A stretch of 64,000 bases of DNA from Chitinophaga silvisoli (GCF_003412465.1 NZ_QTJV01000021.1:1-64000); one strand, 5' to 3'. Positions 35,903 to 45,264 are shown, counted from the stretch's first letter. Notes: generated by a model not told the origin, from the sequence alone. Numbers and translations: made by a program.

Positions 35903-37012
35903 ATGAATACTATGAACGTATCAAATATAATGGCATCTATTTCTGCTGGTATTGGACTATTGCTGTTAAGCTCCTGTTCATCGCATGTTAATAGGGATAC
36001 CAGGACGAGTGAACATGCAGCAATAAGGGTAAGTGTAACTACTCCTGCCGCTAACGAACAACAGACATTAAACGTCAGCGGCCAGGTTGAAGCTGCAGAA
36101 TCTGCCAACATCAGTACCAGGATAATGGGATTTATTACCAGGATCAATGTAAAAGTGGGAGATAAAGTTAGTAAAGGACAATTGCTGGCAACCATTAGTA
36201 ACCAGGATATACTTGCAAAAAGAGCCCAGACCGAAGCAATGATTACAGCAGCGGAAGCAGCTTACAAAAGTGCACAGAAAGACTATGAGCGATTTACAAC
36301 GCTATACAAACAACAAAGCGCTACTGCAAAAGAACTGGACAACATTAGCCTGCAATATACCTCTGCCCGATCCAGCCTCGAAAGGGCAAGACAGATGCGA
36401 AACGAAGTAAATGCCACGCTGAACTATACCAGCCTGACCGCACCATTTGCCGGCGTAATTACCCAAAAGCTGGCGGATGCCGGCAGTATGGCAAATCCAG
36501 GAATGCCCATTTTAACCCTTGAACAAAGTGGTAGCTACCAGGTAAGCGCAGCCGTTCCTGAGAATGCCATTCTCCAAATCCACCAGGGATCAGCTGCTAC
36601 TATTAATATTAGCGCGGTCAATAAAACATTTACAGGAACAATTGCGCAAATTAGCCAGTCATCACAATTTTCCGGCGGACAATATATCATCAAGCTGGAT
36701 ATCCCCGACCAGGAGAAAAAACAATTGCTTGCGGGGATGTATGCTAATGTTTCCATCCCTATTCAGAAAGCTCCTGCTAATCCGTACAATGACCAGGTAC
36801 TCGTGCCGCTTTCCTGCATTGAACATAAAAATGCATTAACAGGATTATATACTGTGGGGAATAATAACACCGCCCTGTTGCGCTGGGTAAGACTTGGCAA
36901 AGTGGAAGGGAACCAGGTAGAAGTACTTAGTGGACTTGCAGCACATGAACAGTTTATTGTTCAGGCAGAAGGCCGGTTATTTAATGGTGTGGCTGTTCAA
37001 ATTAAAAAATAA
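35903..37012 (+). CDS. RND efflux periplasmic adaptor lipoprotein (HlyD/MFP)
   Basis: 369 residues; lipoprotein signal ending LLLLSSC (Cys25), so it is anchored to the inner membrane's outer face. Biotinyl-lipoyl halves ESANISTRIMGFITRINVKVGDKVSKGQLLATI and SLTAPFAGVITQKLADAGSMANPG flank a helical hairpin (about 105-165); a beta-barrel and membrane-proximal domain follow. It links the RND pump to the TolC-type channel. Located between them in the operon. Confidence 0.93.
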   Translation: MNTMNVSNIMASISAGIGLLLLSSCSSHVNRDTRTSEHAAIRVSVTTPAANEQQTLNVSGQVEAAESANISTRIMGFITRINVKVGDKVSKGQLLATISNQDILAKRAQTEAMITAAEAAYKSAQKDYERFTTLYKQQSATAKELDNISLQYTSARSSLERARQMRNEVNATLNYTSLTAPFAGVITQKLADAGSMANPGMPILTLEQSGSYQVSAAVPENAILQIHQGSAATINISAVNKTFTGTIAQISQSSQFSGGQYIIKLDIPDQEKKQLLAGMYANVSIPIQKAPANPYNDQVLVPLSCIEHKNALTGLYTVGNNNTALLRWVRLGKVEGNQVEVLSGLAAHEQFIVQAEGRLFNGVAVQIKK

Positions 37013-37016
37013 TAGC

Positions 37017-40000
37017 ATGGAAAAAGGCTTTTCTGGAAATATAGCAAAGGGATTTATTCAGTCGAAATTGACCATACTGTTGATGATCGCCTTCTTATTG
37101 ATCGGTGGATTTAGTACATTTTTAATACCCCGTGAAGAAGAACCCCAGATACAGGTACCAATGGCAGATATCTTCATTGGATACCCCGGCGCTTCTCCAA
37201 AAGATGTAGAAACAAAGGTGAGCGCTCCAATAGAAAAAATGATTTCCAACATCAAGGGCGTTGAATATGTTTATTCAACTTCCATGCAGGGGCAGGCGAT
37301 GGTGATTGTGCAGTTTAATGTAGGGGAAGATGTAGAACGTTCATTAGTAAAACTATATAGTGAACTAATGAAAAATATGGATAAAATGCCTCAGGGCACT
37401 ACGCTTCCCTTAATAAAAACCAGGGCTATAGATGACGTACCTGTATTGGGTTTAACACTTTGGAGCGATAAATACGACGACTACCAGCTTAAACAAATTG
37501 GCCAGGAATTGGCCAACGAGGTCAAAAAAATCAATGATGTATCGGACGTTAACATTATCGGCGGCCGGAACCGGGAAGTGAAAGTAATTCCTGATAAGAA
37601 CCGCATGGCGGAATACCATGTAGACTTCCTGTCTCTTAGTAAACAGATACAGGGCAGTAACATACAATTACCTGGCGGTATACTCCTGCAAAAAGATACC
37701 GCATTTTCTGTTGAAACCGGGAACTTCCTGACATCTTCTGATGATGTGGGAAACCTGGTGATTGGTATCAATAATCAACAACCCGTTTACCTGAGACAAG
37801 TGGCAGCTGTCACTGAAGGGGCAGAAACGCCGAAGCAGTATGTCTTGTTCGGGTATGGGAAAGCGGATCCCGGACTGGCGAATGGTTTCAACTCCAATTA
37901 TCCCGCTGTCACACTTTCTGTTGCCAAGAAAAAAGGAGCGGATGCCATGCAATTATCGGGGCAGATCCTCAGCAAGATAGGAAATATTAAAAAGCAGCTC
38001 CTGCCAGACGATGTGCACCTGACTGTCACCCGTAATTATGGAGAAAGCGCGTCGGATAAAGTTAGTGAATTGCTGTTGCACCTGTTTATTGCCATCGTAG
38101 TGGTAACAGTATTTGTGATGCTTGCCATGGGATGGCGGGGAGGCTTGGTCGTGTTCTTGTCAGTGCCTGTAACTTTTGCGCTTACATTGTTCGCGTATTA
38201 TTTTATGCACTATACGCTTAATCGTATCACGCTGTTTGCCCTGGTATTTATAACCGGTATTGTGGTGGATGATTCCATTATCATTGCTGAAAACATGCAC
38301 CGCCATTTTAAAATGAGGAGACTTCCTCCTCTCCAGGCAGCTATTTATGCCATTAATGAAGTAGGTAACCCGACCATCCTGGCCACTTTTACGGTGATCG
38401 CGGCCGTATTGCCTATGGCCTTTGTCTCAGGTATGATGGGGCCTTATATGAGCCCCATGCCTATTGGCGCATCAATTGCGATGATACTGTCCCTGATCGT
38501 TGCATTGACTTTAACTCCTTACCTGGGTTATATATTCCTGCGTGAAAAAGAAAAACACGGTATAGTATCTGAAGAAGGGGAACCTACAATACTGGAAGAT
38601 ACCCGCATCTATAAGATATACAGCTTGTTCATGCAGCCCCTATTGGAAACGCGCTGGAAACGCTGGACATTCATCCTGAGTATTGTCTTTATCCTGCTGG
38701 CTTCTTTATCTATGTTCTATACTAAATCTGTAGCAGTTAAGATGCTGCCTTTTGATAATAAAAACGAGTTCCAGGTAGTCATTGACATGCCAGAGGGCAC
38801 TACATTAGAGAAAACACAGGCAGCAGCAAAGGACATTGCCATCTATATTGCACAACAACCTTTGGTAAGCAACTATCAAACCTATATCGGCACCTCAGCC
38901 CCCATCAGTTTTAATGGCCTGGTCAGACACTATGATCTGCGCAGGGGAGAAAATGTTGCAGATATCCAGGTGAACCTGATAGATAAAAAGGACCGTAATA
39001 TTCAAAGTCATGACATTGCCAAAGGCATGCGTAGTGCAATACAATCAATAGCGCAAAAATATAACGCAAATGCCAAAATAGTAGAGGTACCTCCAGGTCC
39101 TCCTGTGCAATCTACATTGGTTGCCGAAATCTATGGCCCCGACTACAATGAGCAGATCAGAATGGGCCAACAGGTAAAGGAGCTGCTGGAAAAAACCGGG
39201 AATGTTGTAGATGTGGACTGGATGACGGAAGCAGACCAGCCGGAATATCACATTGAAGTGGATAAAGAAAAAGCAATGCGTTATGGCATAGCATCCTCAC
39301 AGGTGGTAGAGACGATTCATGCGGCATTGTCCGGTATGCAGGCTGGTTATATTTTTCAACCGTCAGCTTACGAACAGACCATCATAAAGCTTCAACTGGA
39401 TGATGCCGACAAAAGCCGTATAGACGACGTACTGGACCTGAAAATGTTGAATATGCAGGGGAATACAGTACCTATAGGCGACCTGGTACACATAACCCGG
39501 CAGCTCAAGCCTAAAAGTATCTACCGCAAAAACCAAAAAGAGCTGGTGTATGTATTGGCTGATATGGCAGGAGAACTGGAGAGCCCTTCTTATGCCATAT
39601 CAGATGTATCCGGAAAATTAAAAAGCATCAAAGTACCCGATGGTTATTCACTGAAAGAAGAATATACACACCAGCCTGAGCTTGAAGATAATTATAGCCT
39701 CAAATGGGATGGCGAATGGCAAATCACGTTTGAGGTATTCAGGGATCTCGGGATTGCTTTCGCCGTAGTAATAATCATGATTTATATCCTGATTGTAGGC
39801 TGGTTTCAGAATTTCACTGTTCCCCTGATAATGCTGGCGGCCATCCCCTTGTCATTAATTGGAATCGTATTAGGGCATTGGATGTTGCATGCCTATTTTA
39901 CGGCCACTTCTATGATCGGTTTCATTGCACTGGCAGGGGTTATGGTAAGAAATTCGATACTGCTGATAGATTTTGTCAATATAAGATTGAGAGAGGGTAT

Positions 40001-40232
40001 TCCCTTAAAACAGGCGATTATAGAAGCAGGAGCCGTGCGGACAACCCCTATTCTTCTCACAGCAGGTGCTGTAGCACTGGGAGCCGTTATTATTTTATTT
40101 GACCCGATTTTCCAGGGATTGGCCATATCGCTGATGGGTGGAACTGTTACCTCTACTTTCCTGACATTGATTGTGGTACCACTTCTATACTTCAAAATGA
40201 TGCGTAAAAAATCATTAAAATCTGATTTATGA
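37017..40232 (+). CDS. RND-family efflux permease (AcrB/CusA superfamily)
   Basis: 1071 residues from ATG 37017 (MEKGFSGN), 4 bp after the adaptor stop. The frame opens earlier, but inside the adaptor gene. Twelve membrane helices with two large periplasmic loops; typical motifs are PREEEPQIQVPMADIFIGYPGASPKDVE, the first-helix region, GIVVDDSIIIAENMHRHF and the C-terminal GVMVRNSILLIDFVNIRLREG with VRTTPILLTAGAVALGA. The acidic pair in TM4 (VVDDS) carries protons. Sequence style is HAE1/CusA-like; whether the substrate is a drug, metal or reactive sulfur species cannot be read. A small ORF begins within its stop codon. Confidence 0.93.
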   Translation: MEKGFSGNIAKGFIQSKLTILLMIAFLLIGGFSTFLIPREEEPQIQVPMADIFIGYPGASPKDVETKVSAPIEKMISNIKGVEYVYSTSMQGQAMVIVQFNVGEDVERSLVKLYSELMKNMDKMPQGTTLPLIKTRAIDDVPVLGLTLWSDKYDDYQLKQIGQELANEVKKINDVSDVNIIGGRNREVKVIPDKNRMAEYHVDFLSLSKQIQGSNIQLPGGILLQKDTAFSVETGNFLTSSDDVGNLVIGINNQQPVYLRQVAAVTEGAETPKQYVLFGYGKADPGLANGFNSNYPAVTLSVAKKKGADAMQLSGQILSKIGNIKKQLLPDDVHLTVTRNYGESASDKVSELLLHLFIAIVVVTVFVMLAMGWRGGLVVFLSVPVTFALTLFAYYFMHYTLNRITLFALVFITGIVVDDSIIIAENMHRHFKMRRLPPLQAAIYAINEVGNPTILATFTVIAAVLPMAFVSGMMGPYMSPMPIGASIAMILSLIVALTLTPYLGYIFLREKEKHGIVSEEGEPTILEDTRIYKIYSLFMQPLLETRWKRWTFILSIVFILLASLSMFYTKSVAVKMLPFDNKNEFQVVIDMPEGTTLEKTQAAAKDIAIYIAQQPLVSNYQTYIGTSAPISFNGLVRHYDLRRGENVADIQVNLIDKKDRNIQSHDIAKGMRSAIQSIAQKYNANAKIVEVPPGPPVQSTLVAEIYGPDYNEQIRMGQQVKELLEKTGNVVDVDWMTEADQPEYHIEVDKEKAMRYGIASSQVVETIHAALSGMQAGYIFQPSAYEQTIIKLQLDDADKSRIDDVLDLKMLNMQGNTVPIGDLVHITRQLKPKSIYRKNQKELVYVLADMAGELESPSYAISDVSGKLKSIKVPDGYSLKEEYTHQPELEDNYSLKWDGEWQITFEVFRDLGIAFAVVIIMIYILIVGWFQNFTVPLIMLAAIPLSLIGIVLGHWMLHAYFTATSMIGFIALAGVMVRNSILLIDFVNIRLREGIPLKQAIIEAGAVRTTPILLTAGAVALGAVIILFDPIFQGLAISLMGGTVTSTFLTLIVVPLLYFKMMRKKSLKSDL

Positions 40233-40369
40233 AATTAATTGTGATCAACTGTTTAAGGGAGTACCTGGAAGAAATCTCCGGCATATTTAAACAGGTAAAT
40301 ATCAACGTCTTTAGTACCTGCGGGTCTCACGGTAAGATTTCCTATCCGCGTCTTTGTACTGCCGGTTGA
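40229..40369 (+). CDS. Short P-II-like protein, probably truncated
   Basis: ATG 40229 overlaps the permease stop (ATGA) and the frame runs 46 residues to TGA 40367-40369. It begins MKLIVINCLREYLEEISGIFK and continues VNINVFST, the first strand-helix-strand of small ferredoxin-like (P-II-like) proteins of ~100 residues that I recall following RND pumps in Bacteroidota. The second half is missing, so this is either a shortened family member or a decayed gene. Translational coupling to the pump supports past or present expression. Confidence 0.5.
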   Translation: MKLIVINCLREYLEEISGIFKQVNINVFSTCGSHGKISYPRLCTAG

Positions 40370-40397
40370 AAAATCTTTATAACTAAACCAATAAAAA

Positions 40398-40583
40398 ATG
40401 AAAGAAAGAATAGTTCGTGCCTTTGCCGGCATATTAGTCATTGTAAGTTTAATATTAGGCTATACTATCCATATTCACTGGCTTTGGCTGGGAGCGTTTG
40501 TCGGTATCAACCTGTTACAATCTGCATTTACAGGTTTTTGCCCACTGGAGATATTATTGAAAAAATCCGGTATAAAAAATTAA
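40398..40583 (+). CDS. Small DUF2892-type membrane protein
   Basis: 61 residues: N-terminal MKERIVRAFAGILVIVSLILGY, two membrane helices and the conserved NLLQSAFTGFCPLEILLKKSG end. This FCP(L/M)xxxL motif is characteristic of the DUF2892 protein family, the membrane part of YgaP-like rhodaneses. The gene for the separate rhodanese domain follows 70 bp later, so the pair reproduces YgaP as two proteins. Confidence 0.82.
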   Translation: MKERIVRAFAGILVIVSLILGYTIHIHWLWLGAFVGINLLQSAFTGFCPLEILLKKSGIKN

Positions 40584-40594
40584 CAATCACTGAG

Positions 40595-40610
40595 TGTAAC
40601 ATTTATTACC
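40595..40610 (+). promoter_or_regulatory. Crp/Fnr-type operator, copy 3
   Basis: TGTAACatttATTACC, matching copies 1 and 2 with one mismatch in the right half-site, 44 bp upstream of the rhodanese start. No clear -7 box is visible after it. Confidence 0.5.
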
Positions 40611-40653
40611 GTATAGACAGGTATTGACAGTCATCCATAAAAATTATCAAATT

Positions 40654-40968
40654 ATGAATATTTTCAAACAATTATTCGGCGGTTCTCCAGCTATTGACCT
40701 GGAAAGTGTCATTAAAGAAGGAGCATTCCTGGTAGATGTACGTACCACACAGGAGTTTGCAGGCGGCCACGTTCACGGATCTGTAAACATCCCCCTCAAC
40801 CAGCTTGCTTCACAAATTTCCAGGTTTTCAGGTAAACAGCACATCATCGTATTTTGCCAGAGCGGCGGCAGAAGCAGGCAGGCAAAGTCTATCCTGGAGG
40901 CAAAAGGCATTACCAATGTAATTGATGGCGGGGCCTGGACGCATGTAGCGAAGTATAGTAAAGTCTAA
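40654..40968 (+). CDS. Single-domain rhodanese (sulfurtransferase)
   Basis: 104 residues from ATG 40654 (MNIFKQLFGG); an in-frame TTG at 40624 is less likely. Rhodanese fold with LVDVRTTQEFAGGHVHGSVNIPL and active-site Cys68 in FCQSGGRSRQA, giving a six-residue active loop typical of sulfurtransferases (PspE/GlpE size). It moves sulfane sulfur between thiols in the cytoplasm. Located between DUF2892 and the Crp/Fnr gene, 80 bp before the latter. Confidence 0.92.
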   Translation: MNIFKQLFGGSPAIDLESVIKEGAFLVDVRTTQEFAGGHVHGSVNIPLNQLASQISRFSGKQHIIVFCQSGGRSRQAKSILEAKGITNVIDGGAWTHVAKYSKV

Positions 40969-41047
40969 TAAAAACGAATAAGGCAAAGTCAGGGGTTGGT
41001 TCGAAGAAGTCCGGCGTTTGGATCTTACTAATTACTAAATTAGCAGT

Positions 41048-41668
41048 ATGAATACGCCTGAGAATTTAAATTCCCTGTTTGAACCAGCCTTAATGGAAGA
41101 GATTGAGGCATCCGGTGAATTGCGGTCGTTTAAAGACGGAGAAATCGTTATTGATTACGGTAAATATATCCGTATGATGCCACTGGTAATCAAAGGATCA
41201 TTAAAGGTGTTAAAAAGAGACGAAAACGGTAATGAGATATTATTGTATTATCTCTCCAGCAATGAGACCTGCTCAATGGCATATAGCTGCTGCCTGGAAG
41301 AGAAAAAAAGCGAAATAAAGGCAATTGCCGAAGGTGATCTTGAGATCATTGCCATTCCACATCATAAACTCGATGAATGGCTGATTAAATATCCAGGTTG
41401 GAAGAAATTTATTTTGCGAAGCTTTAATGATCGCTTCTATGAGCTTTTAAAATCTATTGAAAGCATTGCGTTCCTCAATTTAGATGAACGGCTGCTTGCA
41501 TATTTAAAAGAAAAAAGCCGTCTCTCAGGTTCAAACGTTATCAAAGCATCACACAACCAGATAGCCGAAGATCTGGCGACCTCCAGGGTAGTAATTTCCA
41601 GATTGCTAAAAATAATGGAGAATAAGGGCCGGATATTATTATATCGAAATGAAATAAAGCTATTATAG
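41048..41668 (+). CDS. Crp/Fnr-family regulator with cysteine cluster
   Basis: 206 residues: cNMP-type beta roll (about 20-125; LVIKGSLKVLKRDENGNEILLYYLSS), dimer helix, and a C-terminal winged HTH (about 150-206; ASHNQIAEDLATSRVVISRLLKIMENKG). Inside the beta roll, where cAMP would bind in Crp, the sequence is TCSMAYSCC (Cys75, Cys81, Cys82). There is no N-terminal FNR-type Fe-S cysteine set. The thiols may sense persulfide or redox state; this is inference supported by the rhodanese neighbour. It is the probable reader of the GTAAC-N4-GTTAC sites. Confidence 0.88.
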   Translation: MNTPENLNSLFEPALMEEIEASGELRSFKDGEIVIDYGKYIRMMPLVIKGSLKVLKRDENGNEILLYYLSSNETCSMAYSCCLEEKKSEIKAIAEGDLEIIAIPHHKLDEWLIKYPGWKKFILRSFNDRFYELLKSIESIAFLNLDERLLAYLKEKSRLSGSNVIKASHNQIAEDLATSRVVISRLLKIMENKGRILLYRNEIKLL

Positions 41669-41702
41669 CATTGTAAAACACAGATGCGATAACAAAACAA
41701 AA

Positions 41703-41806
41703 GCGGGTGTATCAGCAGTAATATTCTCCGGATTTGCATATCCGGGATGGTGGGAATTCCATATATGTAGTGCTCAATGCATTCAATTTACTTTTGATAC
41801 ACCCAC
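41703..41806. repeat. Dispersed ~100-bp palindromic repeat, copy B
   Basis: It starts CGGGTGTATCAGCAGTA and ends TACTTTTGATACACCCAC, giving 17-bp imperfect terminal inverted repeats, with an internal CCGGAT...ATCCGG hairpin. It aligns end to end with copy A at 719-823. It lies between the Crp/Fnr stop and the convergent protease gene, where it may also terminate transcription. Confidence 0.65.
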
Positions 41807-41820
41807 TTAATTATTAAAAA

Positions 41821-42720
41821 CTATTTCCGGATCAGTTTCCAAAGTGATTCGACAGGTACTGTGTTCTTTAGCACCATCTGCACACCAGCATCTATATTAG
41901 TATGTAAAAACATACGTGTATTTGCGACCGTACCCACCACGTTACCGTAAATATCCATTACGGGGCCACCGCTGGAACCTGTTGCATAATCAGCCGATAC
42001 AGACATCATTTCCCGGAAGAATTTGTTCTCTCCTTCTCCTGCCTCTTCCATATACCTATTATTCACATTTCCCTGGGAAAAGTAATAATGGATTCCTTTG
42101 GGATGACCAAGTATATAGATCTTATCACCAATGGCAGCTGAATCTGCCAGCGCAAAAGCGGGTAAGACATCACCATGTGTCTCCAATTGAAGAATGGCAA
42201 GGTCCATTTTTTTAGACGATGCGAGAACAGCCTTGACTGCATAGGTGCGGCCATCTGCCATACGGACTACAAATCCTTTTGGCTTATTGCCGTCTTTCAT
42301 AAATGCATAGGTGGCTGTGACATGGTAGTTAGTGACAATGATACCTTTCGGATCGATTACATAACCTGTAGATTCGCTCAAATGTACATTTGAGCACCTT
42401 GGACATAGATACGCTACACCGGTGATCACTGTAGCACTCTTAGCTTTCTCATACACCCCATGGCCCGTCAGTTCCTTCGAAGCCGGCTTTGCCAGATCAA
42501 GGGTGACACCACTCCGTTCTGCGACCAATGCCTTTTGTACTTCTTCTGCGCTAATGATTTCCCCTTTTGCAGATAAGGAATCAAAAGAATGTAAGAAGTC
42601 GGCAGCTATCTTTGCATCGTCCGTAAACCCCTGTCCAACTGCTATACCAGCTATGAACAGAACATTTACTGACAATAATACTATTAATCTGATCGTATAT
42701 CCTTTTGAAAAAAAACTCAT
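41821..42720 (-). CDS. Exported trypsin-like serine protease (S1C/HtrA-like, no PDZ)
   Basis: 299 residues with a signal anchor or signal peptide (about 10-30). The triad is complete: His133 (VTNYHVT), Asp173 (KKMDLAILQL) and Ser250 (GSSGGPV). A CPRC pair (106-109) suggests a disulfide or bound metal. HtrA enzymes normally carry one or two PDZ domains, none here. It is the last gene of the sigma/FecR SusCD operon, 40 bp after the thioredoxin gene, so it probably cleaves imported or misfolded proteins in the periplasm. Confidence 0.87.
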   Translation of the reverse strand: MSFFSKGYTIRLIVLLSVNVLFIAGIAVGQGFTDDAKIAADFLHSFDSLSAKGEIISAEEVQKALVAERSGVTLDLAKPASKELTGHGVYEKAKSATVITGVAYLCPRCSNVHLSESTGYVIDPKGIIVTNYHVTATYAFMKDGNKPKGFVVRMADGRTYAVKAVLASSKKMDLAILQLETHGDVLPAFALADSAAIGDKIYILGHPKGIHYYFSQGNVNNRYMEEAGEGENKFFREMMSVSADYATGSSGGPVMDIYGNVVGTVANTRMFLHTNIDAGVQMVLKNTVPVESLWKLIRK

Positions 42721-42760
42721 TTTTCTGTTATTTAAAGTATAGACAACCGGGTATCGTCAT

Positions 42761-43852
42761 TTATCTTGAGAGAGCGTCTAACTGACCCTGGCTGTACTTT
42801 GCCTGTCTTTCGAAATTCTTTTTCTCCAACTGGAAATATTCCTTGATGGCGGCTTTCTGGGCATCTGTAGCATTATGTACTTTACTTGCCAGAATACCAT
42901 CCAGTATGCCCTTAAAGACATCATTATCCGGCATACTGTTAATATACCGTTTGTAGTAATTAATCATTCCATCCAGGTCCTTATTCACCACATACAAAGC
43001 AACCCTGCACATGTGCAACTCAGGAGTCGGCTCCATCTTTAACAATGAAATGGTATACGCGATATCTTCCACCTGCTGAGGGGTATAAAATACATTATAC
43101 CTTGCACCGGTTTCATTTGCGATCAGGTACATATGCTTGCGAACCTTATCGAAGATGATACGGTTAGCCACCTCTGTACCAATTGCCTGATCAATACGTC
43201 TTTTGTCCAGCATCAGTTTCCTGAAAAAAGGGCTGCCGAAATCAGCTGTTTCCAATGCCATCTTCAGGTAGTCTCCACTGAACCGCTCATAATCCATCGC
43301 CTTGTCGAAGACTTCACTCAACACAGGAGACGGATCTCTCGCATTCTCATACAGCGCCTGGGCATAAGGCAATGCAGTCGTCATATTCTTTTCCTTCTCA
43401 TAAGCCGCCTTTAAACCAGCCAATGAATTATTAGGATTCAAAGCCACCTTCACCTTTTCAATAAACTCCTCTGCAACCGCTTTTCCTACCACCCTGTTGA
43501 TCTCTTCTCCCTTTGCATTCAGGATCAGGAATGTGGGAAATATTTTAACATCATATTTCTTTCCGATATCAATGCCTTCTCCTTTCTCTATGTCGAACTT
43601 GACAGAAACGAATTTCGGATTGAAAAAGTCACCTGATACTTTTTTAGGAAATTCCTGTTTGGCCATTTCAATACAAGGGCCACACCAGCTGGTATAACAA
43701 TCAACGAAGATCAGTTTTGGTGATGCGGGATCAGCAGCTTTCGCCATTGCTTCTTTCAATGTCAGCTGCTGGAAAATTATGCCCTGTGCAATAGTGTTTT
43801 GTTTACACAAAACGCCTATTGCCAGGAATATCGAAACAATGAATACTCTCAT
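42761..43852 (-). CDS. Exported thioredoxin-fold protein with long helical C-terminus
   Basis: 363 residues; signal peptide about 1-22. Thioredoxin domain (about 25-145) with LIFVDCYTSWCGPC (Cys57, Cys60) and cis-Pro in VKIFPTFLIL; the remaining ~215 residues are mainly helical (LKMALETADFGSPFFRKLML...). It probably reduces or isomerises disulfides in the periplasm. It is 12 bp downstream of the TlpA-type gene in the same operon. Confidence 0.88.
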   Translation of the reverse strand: MRVFIVSIFLAIGVLCKQNTIAQGIIFQQLTLKEAMAKAADPASPKLIFVDCYTSWCGPCIEMAKQEFPKKVSGDFFNPKFVSVKFDIEKGEGIDIGKKYDVKIFPTFLILNAKGEEINRVVGKAVAEEFIEKVKVALNPNNSLAGLKAAYEKEKNMTTALPYAQALYENARDPSPVLSEVFDKAMDYERFSGDYLKMALETADFGSPFFRKLMLDKRRIDQAIGTEVANRIIFDKVRKHMYLIANETGARYNVFYTPQQVEDIAYTISLLKMEPTPELHMCRVALYVVNKDLDGMINYYKRYINSMPDNDVFKGILDGILASKVHNATDAQKAAIKEYFQLEKKNFERQAKYSQGQLDALSR

Positions 43853-43864
43853 TTATTCTACGTG

Positions 43865-45211
43865 TTAAATTTTGGATTCGATTAACTCTTTTAACTTTGG
43901 ATCGGAAGGCCGGATTGCATCATAACTCACCATTTTACCATTCTTGTCAAACAGGATGAAGCGTGGTACTGAGACGATCTCGTAGTCCTTGAGCATACTG
44001 CCCTGGTTGTTGGAATATAAATGTAATCCTGAAAGTTTCTTGGTCTCTACCATATTCTTCCATTTATCTTTCTCTGTGTCAATAGAGATACTAAGGAACA
44101 CAACATCTTTACCTTCGAAAGATTTCTCAAGTGTCTCCAGTGCTGGCTGTTCTGCCAGGCAAGGCTTACACCAGGTAGCCCATACATCTACCAACACCAC
44201 TTTACCACGAAAATCTTTCAGATGATGTACTTTACCTGCCATATCAGGATATGCAAAATCAATTGCCTCACCTCCAGGTTCTTTCACATTCGCTCTCTTC
44301 TCAAGCACCGCCATTTTTTTCTTTTGCTCCTTTGTGACCATGTACTGTTTGTTCTTGTTCACAAATTTAGCCATGTTCTGGTATTCGTGGCGGTCTAATA
44401 GTGTGAGAACATAATTGGCTCTCAACATTGGATCAGTGATTTCAGGAACAATTACATCTTCAAGGAATCCACTCTCAGCATTGTAAATGTAGTGGCGTAC
44501 GAATCCATGACTCTGTATGTAGCTGTAACCAAAGGGGAGTGTCCAGATCTGTGGATCTGAATATTTCTCCGTGTTAAACAGGTTCACCAGGAAAGCAGGA
44601 TATTTGTCACGCTTTTCATATCCTATGCCTTCTGTAAATGGTAGCATCGCATCCATCCGGAAACTATAAGGCAACATCATCTTTACATAAGTGTCAAATT
44701 TCTTGTTACCAGTATTGACAGTACTCATAAATTTTTCAGCAGGTGCAACTATTGAATCAAGTGTAGTAGCATAGTGATCGTGTGCCCTTAGCCAACCTTC
44801 TTTGGTATAACCATACTTTCTCAATGGCATCATGATCTTATACCAGTCGGCAAACACTTTGTTCTCATTATTGACTGTGCCAGAATACGCTACCTCACCC
44901 AATCCACCATCGATCGTAAGTGTATCTCCTTTGCGCATATAGATAGGATAAACTTCATCTTCAAAGCCTATATACCTGATCACGTTCAGATCGCTGTCTC
45001 CCACCTGCACCTGGAATGAATGATCCTGCCTGGTCAAAGGGATCATGGAATAAGGCACAATTTCACCCTCTACAGTCTTGAAAAGATAGATCTGGCTCGC
45101 ACTCACGTTGCCGCCTTTTTCCCTCTCAAATTTACCTTTGATCACCGCATTCTGCGCCCATGCCGCTGCTGAAATACCCAGCAGCAGGACAGATAAAACT
45201 GTTTTTTTCAT
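43865..45211 (-). CDS. TlpA-family disulfide reductase with DUF4369-like N-terminus
   Basis: 448 residues; signal peptide about 1-19 (AWAQN). N-terminal beta domain (about 22-120; AVIKGKFEREKGGNVSASQIYLFKT, TLTIDGGLGEVAYSG) fits DUF4369, followed by a helical region and a C-terminal TlpA/ResA thioredoxin with WATWCKPC (348-351) and cis-Pro in IVSVPRFILFD. It works at the cell envelope as a thiol reductase. In Bacteroidota these proteins recur beside SusCD pairs that handle proteins or peptides rather than glycans; the exact role there is not established. Confidence 0.88.
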   Translation of the reverse strand: MKKTVLSVLLLGISAAAWAQNAVIKGKFEREKGGNVSASQIYLFKTVEGEIVPYSMIPLTRQDHSFQVQVGDSDLNVIRYIGFEDEVYPIYMRKGDTLTIDGGLGEVAYSGTVNNENKVFADWYKIMMPLRKYGYTKEGWLRAHDHYATTLDSIVAPAEKFMSTVNTGNKKFDTYVKMMLPYSFRMDAMLPFTEGIGYEKRDKYPAFLVNLFNTEKYSDPQIWTLPFGYSYIQSHGFVRHYIYNAESGFLEDVIVPEITDPMLRANYVLTLLDRHEYQNMAKFVNKNKQYMVTKEQKKKMAVLEKRANVKEPGGEAIDFAYPDMAGKVHHLKDFRGKVVLVDVWATWCKPCLAEQPALETLEKSFEGKDVVFLSISIDTEKDKWKNMVETKKLSGLHLYSNNQGSMLKDYEIVSVPRFILFDKNGKMVSYDAIRPSDPKLKELIESKI

Positions 45212-45264
45212 TTGGAACTTTTAAAATATTTGAAATATGATTGTTTGATGTATTTATTAACCGA

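Noticed and set aside
36930..37016. Longer start for the RND permease
   Set aside because: It would lie inside the adaptor gene; ATG 37017 gives the standard cytoplasmic N-terminus before the first helix.
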